Shown here: positions 14,179-21,583 of the stretch, in pieces
How positions within the stretch are numbered: position 1 is the first letter of the stretch
Layout: the number at the start of each line of letters is the position of its first letter
Assembly (NCBI GenBank): GCA_900556395.1
Contig: USOQ01000018.1
Coordinates: forward strand, 1-38,386
DNA: 38,386 nt
From: Candidatus Segatella caccae
GTDB taxonomy: Bacteria > Bacteroidota > Bacteroidia > Bacteroidales > Bacteroidaceae
Direction of reading: 5' to 3'
Made by a program: the position numbers and the translations under genes
The notes under the pieces: model-generated
Told to the model about the DNA's origin: nothing
The model's input: only the letters and a program-made list of their open reading frames with translations
The model's database searches: none

Positions 14179-15738
14179 ATGAAGAAGAAAACAATTTGGA
14201 CAATAGCTTTCATCATGGGCTTTTCGTTCTTGGCTTTACTTTTCCTTCAACTGGGATATATCCAGGAAATGGTAAATATGAAGAAAGAACAGTTTGATGA
14301 ATCAGTCAATAGAGCCTTATATCAAGCTTCAAGAAATTTGGAGCTCAATGAGACTTTGCGCTATTTAGAAAAAGATGTGAATGAAACAGAACGCAGGGCC
14401 ATCCGCCAAGATTCTGTCGGTACAAGGAGTGGACAGGTGGATGGTACGGTGCAGCAGTCACATCAGTATTCGGTAGTAGGTAAGGATGGTACGGTTTATT
14501 CTTCTTTTGAGTTGAAGACTATAGCCAGCAATCCTGCACAGATGCCAAAGGCAATGATACTTCGTAGCGATAAAAACTCGTTGCATGAGGCTCAGAAGTC
14601 TTTGCAGGAAATTGTTAAGAATAGATATGTTTATCAGAAAGCGTTGCTTGATGAGGTGGTATATTCTATATTGTATTCAGCCTCGGATAAGCCTTTGAAA
14701 GAGCGTATCAATTTCAAATTGCTTGATCAGGATCTCAAGGCCGAGATGATGAATAATGGTATCAATATCCCTTATCATTTTACGGTGAGTACGCAGGATG
14801 GTCGTGAAGTGTATCGTTGTCCTGATTTTACCGAAGAGGGTGAGGATTATAGTTATTCGCAAGTGTTGTTTCGTAATGATCCTCAATCGAAAATGGGAGT
14901 TGTTAAGGTTCACTTCCCTGACATGAATAGCTACATTTTCTCCAGTGTGCGTTTCATGATTCCGAGTGTTATCTTTACCTTGGTATTGTTGGTTACCTTC
15001 ATATTTACCATTGTTGTAATTTTCCGACAGAAACGCTATACGGAAATAAAGAACGACTTCATCAACAATATGACCCATGAGTTGAAAACGCCTATTGCAA
15101 GTATCAGCTTGGCTGCTCAGATGCTCAATGATTCCTCTGTTTCAAAGAGTGAGCAAATGCAGAAACACTTAGGTGGTGTCATTAACGATGAATCTAAACG
15201 TTTGCGCTTCTTGGTAGAAAAAGTACTGCAGATGAGTATGTTTGACCGAAAGAAGGCTGTGTTCAAGAAGAAACATCTCGACCTGAATGAAATGGTGGAA
15301 AATATAGCCCATTCGTTCTCTCTACGAGTAGAGCATACTGGTGGAAAGGTCTATACCGACATTGAGGCTGTTGATTCCTCTATCTATGTTGATGAGGTTC
15401 ACTTCCAAAATGTAATCTTCAATTTGATGGACAATGCAGTGAAATATCGCAAACCAGGCGAGGCGCTTAACATTACGATGAAGACTTGGAATGACGATCA
15501 ATATCTCTATCTTTCTATTAAGGATACAGGCTTAGGCATTAAGAAAGATAATTTGAAGAAGATATTTGATAAGTTCTATAGGGTTCATACAGGTAATGTT
15601 CATGATGTCAAGGGGTTTGGCTTGGGTCTGGCATATGTCAAGAAGATTGTCGACCTGCATGATGGAGAAATCAAGGTTGACAGTGAGTATGGCAAGGGTA
15701 CTACTTTTGTAATAAAACTGCCTGTAATTCTTGATTAG
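14179..15738 (+). CDS. rprX: sensor histidine kinase, RprX-like
   Basis: Membrane sensor kinase of 519 aa. Seen: TM1 at about 7-27, a ~230-residue periplasmic sensor region, TM2 at about 258-283, the HisKA dimerisation box NMTHELKTPIAS with phospho-acceptor His300, N-box NLMDNAVKY, and ATP-lid motifs DTGLGI and GFGLGLAYV. The partner regulator lies 55 nt downstream. The pair resembles RprX/RprY of Bacteroides fragilis in length and motifs, and the name rests on that. The signal sensed is unknown. The start at 14179 keeps the basic MKKK before TM1; Met13 would fall inside the membrane segment. Confidence 0.85.
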   Translation: MKKKTIWTIAFIMGFSFLALLFLQLGYIQEMVNMKKEQFDESVNRALYQASRNLELNETLRYLEKDVNETERRAIRQDSVGTRSGQVDGTVQQSHQYSVVGKDGTVYSSFELKTIASNPAQMPKAMILRSDKNSLHEAQKSLQEIVKNRYVYQKALLDEVVYSILYSASDKPLKERINFKLLDQDLKAEMMNNGINIPYHFTVSTQDGREVYRCPDFTEEGEDYSYSQVLFRNDPQSKMGVVKVHFPDMNSYIFSSVRFMIPSVIFTLVLLVTFIFTIVVIFRQKRYTEIKNDFINNMTHELKTPIASISLAAQMLNDSSVSKSEQMQKHLGGVINDESKRLRFLVEKVLQMSMFDRKKAVFKKKHLDLNEMVENIAHSFSLRVEHTGGKVYTDIEAVDSSIYVDEVHFQNVIFNLMDNAVKYRKPGEALNITMKTWNDDQYLYLSIKDTGLGIKKDNLKKIFDKFYRVHTGNVHDVKGFGLGLAYVKKIVDLHDGEIKVDSEYGKGTTFVIKLPVILD

Positions 15739-15793
15739 TCGAGTATGATAAGAGTGTAAATAATAGAATATTAATCAATAAAACGATAAGATT

Positions 15794-16492
15794 ATGGAAG
15801 AGACAATTAAGATTTTGCTTTGCGAAGACGATGAGAACTTGGGTATGTTGCTTCGTGAGTATTTATTGGCAAAGGGATATGATACCACATTGTGTCCAGA
15901 TGGTGAGGCTGGCTATCGAGAATTTACAAAGGGTAAATTTGATATTGCAGTGCTTGATGTGATGATGCCAAAGAAGGATGGATTCACATTGGCACAAGAG
16001 ATTCGTCAGGCCAATGCTGATATTCCAATCATCTTCTTGACAGCTAAGACTCTGAAAGAGGATATTCTTGAAGGATTCAAGATTGGTGCTGATGATTATA
16101 TCACCAAGCCTTTCTCTATGGAAGAGTTAGTACTTCGTGTAGAGGCTATCCTTCGTCGAGTACGTGGTAAGAAGAATAAAGAATCTACTTTGTATCACAT
16201 CGGAAAGTTTACCTTCGATACTCAGAAGCAGTTGCTCTCAGCTGGTGAGAAGCAGACTAAGTTGACCACAAAAGAGAACGAGTTGTTGTCTTTGCTCTGT
16301 TCTCATGCCAACGAGATTCTTCAGCGTGATTATGCACTCAAGACAATCTGGATAGATGATAACTACTTCAATGCTCGCTCTATGGATGTCTACATCACTA
16401 AGTTGCGTAAGCATCTAAAGGACGACCCTCAGATTGAAATTATCAACATCCACGGCAAGGGTTATAAGTTGATTACTCCAGCAGAGGAATAA
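15794..16492 (+). CDS. rprY: OmpR-family response regulator, RprY-like
   Basis: A 232-aa DNA-binding response regulator, the partner of RprX. Seen: receiver domain with acidic pocket Glu11-Asp12-Asp13, phospho-acceptor Asp55 in VLDVMMPKKDGF, the LTAKT and TKPF motifs, and a C-terminal winged helix with the RSMDVYITKLRKHL recognition segment and IHGKGYKL wing. The LLCEDDENLGMLLREYL opening is close to RprY of Porphyromonas and Bacteroides. It is cotranscribed with rprX. Its stop is 1 nt from the stop of a convergent 64-aa gene, and a forward terminator lies inside that gene at 16521-16580. Confidence 0.9.
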   Translation: MEETIKILLCEDDENLGMLLREYLLAKGYDTTLCPDGEAGYREFTKGKFDIAVLDVMMPKKDGFTLAQEIRQANADIPIIFLTAKTLKEDILEGFKIGADDYITKPFSMEELVLRVEAILRRVRGKKNKESTLYHIGKFTFDTQKQLLSAGEKQTKLTTKENELLSLLCSHANEILQRDYALKTIWIDDNYFNARSMDVYITKLRKHLKDDPQIEIINIHGKGYKLITPAEE

Positions 16493-16493
16493 T

Positions 16494-16688
16494 CTATGGC
16501 TTTTGCTTGATAGAATATACATATCCTATTGTTCCCAAGACGATGAAAAGAAGTCCGGCGAACAATAGGATATTATTTTTGATATTCCATATATAACTCG
16601 ATGCAAGCATGAGAACGCCTAAAACAATAAACGTCATGCCCATTGATAAAAGTGCGGGTAAGAGTTGCTTGAAATGATTTTTTTTCAT
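16494..16688 (-). CDS. hypothetical 64-aa two-TM protein
   Basis: Not recognised. Start at ATG 16688 (MKKNHFKQLL); the frame is open upstream, but those codons overlap the rpsF promoter region. There are two hydrophobic segments (about 12-32 and 39-59) and a short basic tail (KQKP). A TACTTTTG -7 box at 16741-16748 gives it its own promoter, divergent from rpsF, which supports it being real. Its 3' half contains the 14-bp inverted repeat that acts as the forward rprY terminator, so the coding and terminator constraints overlap. Confidence 0.65.
   Translation of the reverse strand: MKKNHFKQLLPALLSMGMTFIVLGVLMLASSYIWNIKNNILLFAGLLFIVLGTIGYVYSIKQKP
16521..16580 (+). terminator. terminator of rprXY inside the convergent 64-aa gene
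   Basis: atatcctattgttc (16521-16534) and gaacaataggatat (16560-16573) are perfect 14-bp complements, followed on the plus strand by tattttt (16574-16580). It lies 28 nt after the rprY stop and entirely within the opposing reading frame. Confidence 0.72.
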
Positions 16689-16740
16689 GATTTCCACCTT
16701 CTTTTTATAGTTTAACGACCAATGAATTAAATATTTACTG

Positions 16741-16748
16741 CAAAAGTA
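16741..16748 (-). promoter_or_regulatory. -7 box of the 64-aa gene
   Basis: TACTTTTG on the minus strand. It lies back-to-back with the rpsF promoter, 9 nt from its TTTG box. Confidence 0.6.
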
Positions 16749-16757
16749 CATAAAATA

Positions 16758-16789
16758 TTTGGTTAATTGGATAAAAAGTAGTAATTTTG
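16758..16789 (+). promoter_or_regulatory. promoter of rpsF-rpsR-rplI
   Basis: TTTG at 16758-16761, 20 nt spacer, TAATTTTG at 16782-16789. The predicted leader is about 85 nt. Confidence 0.75.
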
Positions 16790-16878
16790 CACCGCATTTC
16801 GTGGAAGAGGCGCATTTATGGGCCAAAATTACAGATGCATCATATTTATTTAATAACATTTTAATTATCAAAAGTAGT

Positions 16879-17223
16879 ATGAATCAATACGAAACCGTTT
16901 TCATTTTGACTCCCGTTTTGTCTGATGAACAGATGAAGGAAACGGTCGCTAAGTTCAAGAAGCTGCTCACCGATAACGGTGCTGAGATTTTGAACGAAGA
17001 GGCTTGGGGTTTGAAGAAGTTGGCTTACAACATTGAGAAGAAGACATCAGGCTTCTACAACTTGATTGAGTTCAAGGCTGAACCAACTTTGATTAACAAG
17101 CTCGAGACTGGCTATCGCCGCGACGAGAAAGTTATTCGTTACATGACTGTTAAACTTGAAAAGTATGCAGCACAGTACGCAGAGAAGCGTCGTGCTAAGC
17201 TTGGTAAAAAAGAGGAGGCTTAA
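16879..17223 (+). CDS. rpsF: 30S ribosomal protein bS6
   Basis: Small-subunit protein binding 16S rRNA with bS18 in the platform. The protein is 114 aa, starting at ATG 16879 (MNQYETVFILTPVL). The frame is open 40 codons upstream into the promoter region, which is not coding. Seen: the typical MxxYETVFIL opening, WGLKKLAYNI and KTSGFYNLIEF segments. rpsR follows after 2 nt, the usual bS6-bS18 pairing, and rplI after that. Confidence 0.97.
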   Translation: MNQYETVFILTPVLSDEQMKETVAKFKKLLTDNGAEILNEEAWGLKKLAYNIEKKTSGFYNLIEFKAEPTLINKLETGYRRDEKVIRYMTVKLEKYAAQYAEKRRAKLGKKEEA

Positions 17224-17225
17224 TC

Positions 17226-17495
17226 ATGGCAGATCAGAAATCAGAAATCCGTTATTTGACCGCTCCTTCTATCGACACAAAGAAGAAGAAGTATTGCCGT
17301 TTCAAGAAGAGCGGTATTAAGTATATCGACTATAAGGATCCAGAGTTCTTGAAGAGATTCTTGAACGAGCAGGGTAAGATTCTTCCACGTCGTATTACAG
17401 GTACATCTTTGAAGTATCAGCGCCGTGTAGCACAGGCTGTTAAGCGTGCTCGCCAGATCGCTTTGCTTCCTTACGTAACCGATTTGATGAAGTAA
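17226..17495 (+). CDS. rpsR: 30S ribosomal protein bS18
   Basis: An 89-aa partner of bS6. Seen: the KKYCRFKKSGI segment near the N-terminus, the YKDPEFLKRFLNEQGKILPRR core and a basic C-terminal helix ending LLPYVTDLMK. It starts 2 nt after the rpsF stop, so translational coupling is likely. A strong Shine-Dalgarno for rplI lies just after its stop. Confidence 0.97.
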   Translation: MADQKSEIRYLTAPSIDTKKKKYCRFKKSGIKYIDYKDPEFLKRFLNEQGKILPRRITGTSLKYQRRVAQAVKRARQIALLPYVTDLMK

Positions 17496-17498
17496 TTT

Positions 17499-17505
17499 AA
17501 GGAGG
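17499..17505 (+). promoter_or_regulatory. strong Shine-Dalgarno of rplI
   Basis: AAGGAGG, 10 nt before ATG 17516. Such a full anti-16S match is rare in this window, where most starts have only A-rich upstream sequence. It fixes the rplI start. Confidence 0.8.
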
Positions 17506-17515
17506 ATAAAGACTA

Positions 17516-18040
17516 ATGGAAATTATACTTAAGCAAGATATTATCGGTCTTGGATACAAGAACGATATCGTGAATGTAAAGAGTGGTTATGGTCGTAACT
17601 TCCTCATTCCTACAGGTAAGGCTGTTATCGCTTCTCCATCTGCAAAGAAGCAGTTGGCTGAGGATTTGAAGCAGCAGGCTCACAAGCTCGAGGCTATCAA
17701 GGCTGAGGCTGTTAAGAAGGGTGAGGCTCTTAATGATGTAGTTCTTACTATTGCTGCTAAGGTAAGCGCAACAGGTCAGCTCTATGGTTCTGTTAACGCT
17801 GCTACTGTAGCTGAGGAACTCGCAAAGAAGGGTATCGAGGTTGATCGTAAGATCATCACTATGAAGGATGCCAAGAAGATTGGTGAGTATGAGGCAACTG
17901 TTCACTTCCACAAGGAGGTTGAAATCAAGGTTCCTGTTATCGTTGTAGCAGAGAATGCTCCTGTTGCTGCTCCTGCAGCTGAGGCAGCTCCTGCAGTTGA
18001 GGCAGTTCCTGCAGAGGAGGAGGCTCCAGTAGCTGAGTAA
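17516..18040 (+). CDS. rplI: 50S ribosomal protein bL9
   Basis: A 174-aa large-subunit protein. Seen: N-terminal MEIILKQDIIGLGYKNDIV, the VKSGYGRNFLIP signature, a long charged helix, and the C-terminal domain. It carries about 28 extra residues at the end, rich in Ala, Glu, Pro and Val (repeated APAAE/AVEAV-like units); bL9 is usually near 150 aa. The tail looks flexible and acidic. Third gene of the rpsF operon, followed by a terminator. Confidence 0.96.
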   Translation: MEIILKQDIIGLGYKNDIVNVKSGYGRNFLIPTGKAVIASPSAKKQLAEDLKQQAHKLEAIKAEAVKKGEALNDVVLTIAAKVSATGQLYGSVNAATVAEELAKKGIEVDRKIITMKDAKKIGEYEATVHFHKEVEIKVPVIVVAENAPVAAPAAEAAPAVEAVPAEEEAPVAE

Positions 18041-18100
18041 TCTCACAATCTTTTTTAGTGTACGATATTTTTTCGCACTGTAAAGCAAATTGATATAAAG

Positions 18101-18134
18101 ATCCCATCTGCCGTAAGGCATTTGGGATTTTTTT
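18101..18134 (+). terminator. intrinsic terminator of the rpsF operon
   Basis: ATCCCA-tc-TGCC (18101-18112), loop GTAA, GGCA-tt-TGGGAT (18117-18128), followed by a T-run. Two stem segments are separated by a symmetric internal loop. Confidence 0.85.
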
Positions 18135-18167
18135 GTTTTTTCTCTTTATAGTATCGTTTTTTTGTTG

Positions 18168-18175
18168 TATCTTTG
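18168..18175 (+). promoter_or_regulatory. -7 box of fabD
   Basis: TATCTTTG. A weak TTTA at 18145-18148 sits at 19-nt spacing. The fabD leader would be about 70 nt. Confidence 0.6.
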
Positions 18176-18251
18176 CACCCGATTATTATTCAGCTTATTT
18201 CTGGATATTAACATCGTAATATTTGTAACAAACTAAATAAACAAACAAGTA

Positions 18252-19139
18252 ATGAAAGCATTTGTTTTCCCTGGTCAGGGTTCTCAATTCGTAGGTATGG
18301 GTAAGGACCTCTACGACAACAACGCGTTAGCAAAAGAACTTTTCGATAAGGCTGATGAGATTCTCGGTTTCAAGATTACCGATATCATGTTTGCCGGTAC
18401 AGATGAGCAGTTGAAAGAAACTAAGGTTACACAGCCTGCTGTATTCTTGCATTCTGTTATTTCTGCTCTTTGCTTAGGTGAAGATTTCAACCCCTCAATG
18501 GTAGCAGGTCACTCTCTTGGTGAGTTCTCTGCTTTGGTTGCAGCAGGAGCTATGGCATTCGAGGATGGTTTGAAACTTGTTGCAGCTCGTGCCAATGCGA
18601 TGCAAAAGGCTTGCGAGGCTAATCCTGGTACAATGGCTGCTATTATCGGTTTGTCTGATGAGCAGGTAGAAGCTATTTGTGCAGAGGTTAGCACTGAGGG
18701 CAATGTGGTAGTAGCAGCTAACTACAACTGTCCTGGTCAGTTGGTAATTTCTGGTAATGTAGATGCTATCAATGCTGCTTGCGAGAAGTTGAAGGCTGCA
18801 GGTGCGAAGCGTGCATTGCCTCTGAAGGTAGGTGGTGCATTCCACTCTCCATTGATGCAGCCTGCAAAGGACGAGCTTCAGGCCGCTATTGAGAAGACCA
18901 CATTCACAGCACCTAAATGCCCTGTTTATCAGAATGTAGATGGTAAGCCTCATACAGACCCAGCCGAGATTCAGCAGAATTTGATTGCTCAGTTGACAAG
19001 TTCAGTTCGCTGGACATCATCTGTACAGGCTATGATTGCTGATGGTGCAGACGACTTTACAGAGTGTGGTCCAGGCAAGGCCCTTCAGGGTATGATAGGC
19101 CGCATCGATAAGAATGTTGCTTCTCATGGTATTGCTTAA
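18252..19139 (+). CDS. fabD: malonyl-CoA:ACP transacylase
   Basis: Transfers malonyl from CoA to acyl carrier protein in type II fatty-acid synthesis. The protein is 295 aa, normal for the family. Seen: N-terminal FVFPGQGSQFVGMGKDL, the nucleophile motif GHSLGEFSAL with Ser88, catalytic His198 in GGAFHSPLM, and the C-terminal GPGKALQGMI segment. The GH13-AlaX fusion gene starts only 20 nt after its stop, with no terminator between, so the two are probably cotranscribed although their roles differ. Confidence 0.96.
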   Translation: MKAFVFPGQGSQFVGMGKDLYDNNALAKELFDKADEILGFKITDIMFAGTDEQLKETKVTQPAVFLHSVISALCLGEDFNPSMVAGHSLGEFSALVAAGAMAFEDGLKLVAARANAMQKACEANPGTMAAIIGLSDEQVEAICAEVSTEGNVVVAANYNCPGQLVISGNVDAINAACEKLKAAGAKRALPLKVGGAFHSPLMQPAKDELQAAIEKTTFTAPKCPVYQNVDGKPHTDPAEIQQNLIAQLTSSVRWTSSVQAMIADGADDFTECGPGKALQGMIGRIDKNVASHGIA

Positions 19140-19159
19140 TATCTGGTAATTACCGCGAG

Positions 19160-21391
19160 ATGAAAGAGAAAGTCGTAATTTATCAAGTTCTTCCACGTCT
19201 GTTTCGCAATTCCAATACGACCCGTAAGGCAAATGGAACTATAGAGGAAAATGGATGTGGAAAACTTAATTATTTTAATGACACAGTATTAGCCCGTATC
19301 CATGATATGGGCTTTACTCATATTTGGTATACCGGCGTTATTCGGCATGCCACACAAACAGATTACTCATCTTATGGCATTCCTGTACAGCATGCAGAAG
19401 TCGTGAAAGGTAAGGCAGGTTCCCCCTATGCCATTACTGACTACTATGATATCGATCCTGATTTAGCAGAGAATGTAAGTTTGAGAATGACAGAGTGGGA
19501 GAGTCTTATAGAGCGCACTCATAAGGCTGGTATGAAAGTCATCATGGACTTTGTACCCAATCATGTGGCGCGTGAATATCATTCCATTCGCAAACCAGCA
19601 GGTGTACGAGATCTTGGAGAAGATGATGATGTGAATATGCACTTCTCCACCCGCAACAATTTTTATTATACATGGGGTGACTTGGATTTGAACGACGTGC
19701 GTTGTTCTAAACCAGAGTTTAAGGCTTATTCTGAGAAGGAGGCCAAGATATATGAAAGTTACCATGAGAGCCCAGCTAAAGCTACAGGTAACGATCGCTT
19801 TGATAATCGTCCTGGGCGAAACGACTGGTATGAAACCGTCAAACTCAACTATGGTGTAGATTACTGTGATGCAGGTGGTAGAAGTTATCACTACGAGCCA
19901 GTACCCAGTACATGGGGCAAGATGACCGACATTTTGCTATACTGGGCCAGCAAGGGAGTTGATGGATTCCGTTGTGATATGGCTGAGATGGTGCCTTGCG
20001 CTTTCTGGTCGTATGCCACACAGATATTGAAATCACGCTATCCCGAGGTGCTTGTTATTGGCGAAGTATATGATCCTAACCAGTATCGCAATTATGTCAA
20101 AGCTGGTTTTGATTATCTTTATGATAAGGTAGGCATGTATGATTGTCTGCGTGCAGTAATCCGTGGTGAACGTCCTGCTGCCAGTATTACTCACGAATGG
20201 CAAGTGGTAGATGACATACGCGAGCATATGCTCTATTTCTTGGAGAATCATGACGAGCAACGTATAGCCAGCGATTTCTTCTGTGGCGATGCTCGTAAGG
20301 CACTGCCAGCAGTGGCCATGAGCCTCTTCTTCCAAAAAAATCCTTTCATGCTCTATAGTGGTCAGGAGTTTGGAGAAAAAGGTATGGACAAAGAAGGCTT
20401 CAGCGGTATAGATGGCAGAACAACCATCTTTGACTATTGGTCGCCCGTGACCTTGTCGCATGCCTATGATACGCTGGTAGCTTCTAAGCCAAGAGGACGC
20501 AAACCTGCTATGCCACATAAGGAATGGTGTACAGCAGAACAGAAAGAGCTTGCTGTGCAGTATCGCAAGATGCTGAGACTTGCCAACGAGGAACGTGCCA
20601 TCCGTGAGGGAGATACATTCGACCTGATGTATGTGAATGCCATTTCCGAGTATTTTGATCCACGTTCTCAGTTTGCCTTTCTTCGTAAGAAGGATGAAGA
20701 CGTATTCTTAGTGGTGCTCAACTTTGGGACAGAGCCATGTCAATTGGGCGTTACCATACCAGCCCATGCTTTCGACTTCTTCCACATCACAGAGGAAGAG
20801 GTGATGGCAACAGAACTCTGGACTGGTGACAAGAAGAAGGTAGAACTTAAGAAAGACGGACGTTTCCCAGTGGCTGTTGAGCCTTATGGAGTAAGAATCT
20901 ATAAATTCAATGTCAAGATGGAAGAGAGTGAGTTTATTTTGAATGAGCATCACAAGGAAGAGTTTCCTCCTGCTCATACGGCCGAGCATCTGCTCAATCA
21001 GTTGATGGTTCGTATGTTCTCATGCGAGCGCAGTCGCAATGCTCATATTGAGCGAAAGAAAAGCAAGATGACCTTTGTCGTTGACCACAAACCTTCGCGT
21101 CAGGAAGAGAAGGCGATAGAAACCGAGATGAATCGGTTGATAGCGCTTGATATGCCAGTGACCTATGAGTTTGTTGATCGCGACCATATTCCTGCCGATG
21201 TGAAACTCGACCGATTGCCAGAGGATGCCAGCGAGACTTTGCGTCTGGTGCGTATAGGCGACTACGATGTGTGTCCTTGCATAGGCAAGCATGTACGCTC
21301 TACGGCACAGATAGGTAAGTTTGTGATGCTTGGTACCAATTGGGACGAGGCATCTCATTCCTTGCGTATCCGCTTCAAGATTGTACAGTAA
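19160..21391 (+). CDS. GH13 alpha-amylase-family glycosidase fused to an AlaX-type tRNA-editing domain
   Basis: A 743-aa protein. Residues 1 to about 585 form a GH13 (beta/alpha)8 glycosidase with C-terminal beta domain. Seen: DFVPNH (region I), DGFRCDMAE with nucleophile Asp273 (region II), IGEV with acid/base Glu302 (region III) and ENHDEQR with Asp365 (region IV). The amylase part ends at EPYGVRIYKF. Residues 587-743 resemble the free-standing editing domains related to AlaRS/ThrRS: HTAEH (His606, His610) and CPCIGKH (Cys707, His711) supply the expected zinc ligands, and GDYDVCPC and LRIRFK flank them. There is no signal peptide, so it is cytoplasmic. Met587 could act as an internal start giving a 157-aa AlaX-like protein. 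The fusion is continuous in frame, without a stop. Substrates of both halves are unknown. Confidence 0.88.
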   Translation: MKEKVVIYQVLPRLFRNSNTTRKANGTIEENGCGKLNYFNDTVLARIHDMGFTHIWYTGVIRHATQTDYSSYGIPVQHAEVVKGKAGSPYAITDYYDIDPDLAENVSLRMTEWESLIERTHKAGMKVIMDFVPNHVAREYHSIRKPAGVRDLGEDDDVNMHFSTRNNFYYTWGDLDLNDVRCSKPEFKAYSEKEAKIYESYHESPAKATGNDRFDNRPGRNDWYETVKLNYGVDYCDAGGRSYHYEPVPSTWGKMTDILLYWASKGVDGFRCDMAEMVPCAFWSYATQILKSRYPEVLVIGEVYDPNQYRNYVKAGFDYLYDKVGMYDCLRAVIRGERPAASITHEWQVVDDIREHMLYFLENHDEQRIASDFFCGDARKALPAVAMSLFFQKNPFMLYSGQEFGEKGMDKEGFSGIDGRTTIFDYWSPVTLSHAYDTLVASKPRGRKPAMPHKEWCTAEQKELAVQYRKMLRLANEERAIREGDTFDLMYVNAISEYFDPRSQFAFLRKKDEDVFLVVLNFGTEPCQLGVTIPAHAFDFFHITEEEVMATELWTGDKKKVELKKDGRFPVAVEPYGVRIYKFNVKMEESEFILNEHHKEEFPPAHTAEHLLNQLMVRMFSCERSRNAHIERKKSKMTFVVDHKPSRQEEKAIETEMNRLIALDMPVTYEFVDRDHIPADVKLDRLPEDASETLRLVRIGDYDVCPCIGKHVRSTAQIGKFVMLGTNWDEASHSLRIRFKIVQ

Positions 21392-21429
21392 TTCGGAGTG
21401 TGATAAAATACATTGGCCTGTGTGTAGAA

Positions 21430-21467
21430 ACGCAATGGGCTTCGTTGCCCAACGAAGGTACTTACGT
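21430..21467. repeat. single diverged copy of the 34.5-kb repeat type
   Basis: This 38-39-nt stretch shares about 29 of 39 positions with two adjoining units of the array at 34506-34593, including ttcgttgccca and gtactt. It contains an 8-bp inverted repeat, cttcgttg/caacgaag. It lies between the fusion gene stop and the bidirectional terminator. Confidence 0.5.
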
Positions 21468-21524
21468 TCTTGGGGAGTATAAGTCCGTGCAGGTACCGGC
21501 ACTCATTTTACAAAAAGCAAATAA

Positions 21525-21558
21525 AAAAAGTTGCGAGAGTAATCTCGCAACTTTTTTA
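21525..21558. terminator. bidirectional terminator between the fusion gene and glyA
   Basis: gttgcgaga (21531-21539), loop gtaa, tctcgcaac (21544-21552), flanked by six A (21525-21530) and six T (21553-21558). It has a U-run in both directions and serves both convergent genes. Confidence 0.9.
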
Positions 21559-21583
21559 TCTTTTAGTATATTTGATTCTTTGA

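Noticed and set aside
16790..16878. bS6-bS18 autoregulatory RNA in the rpsF leader
   Set aside because: A CCG is present at 16792, but it would be at or outside the transcript start and no matching stem was found.
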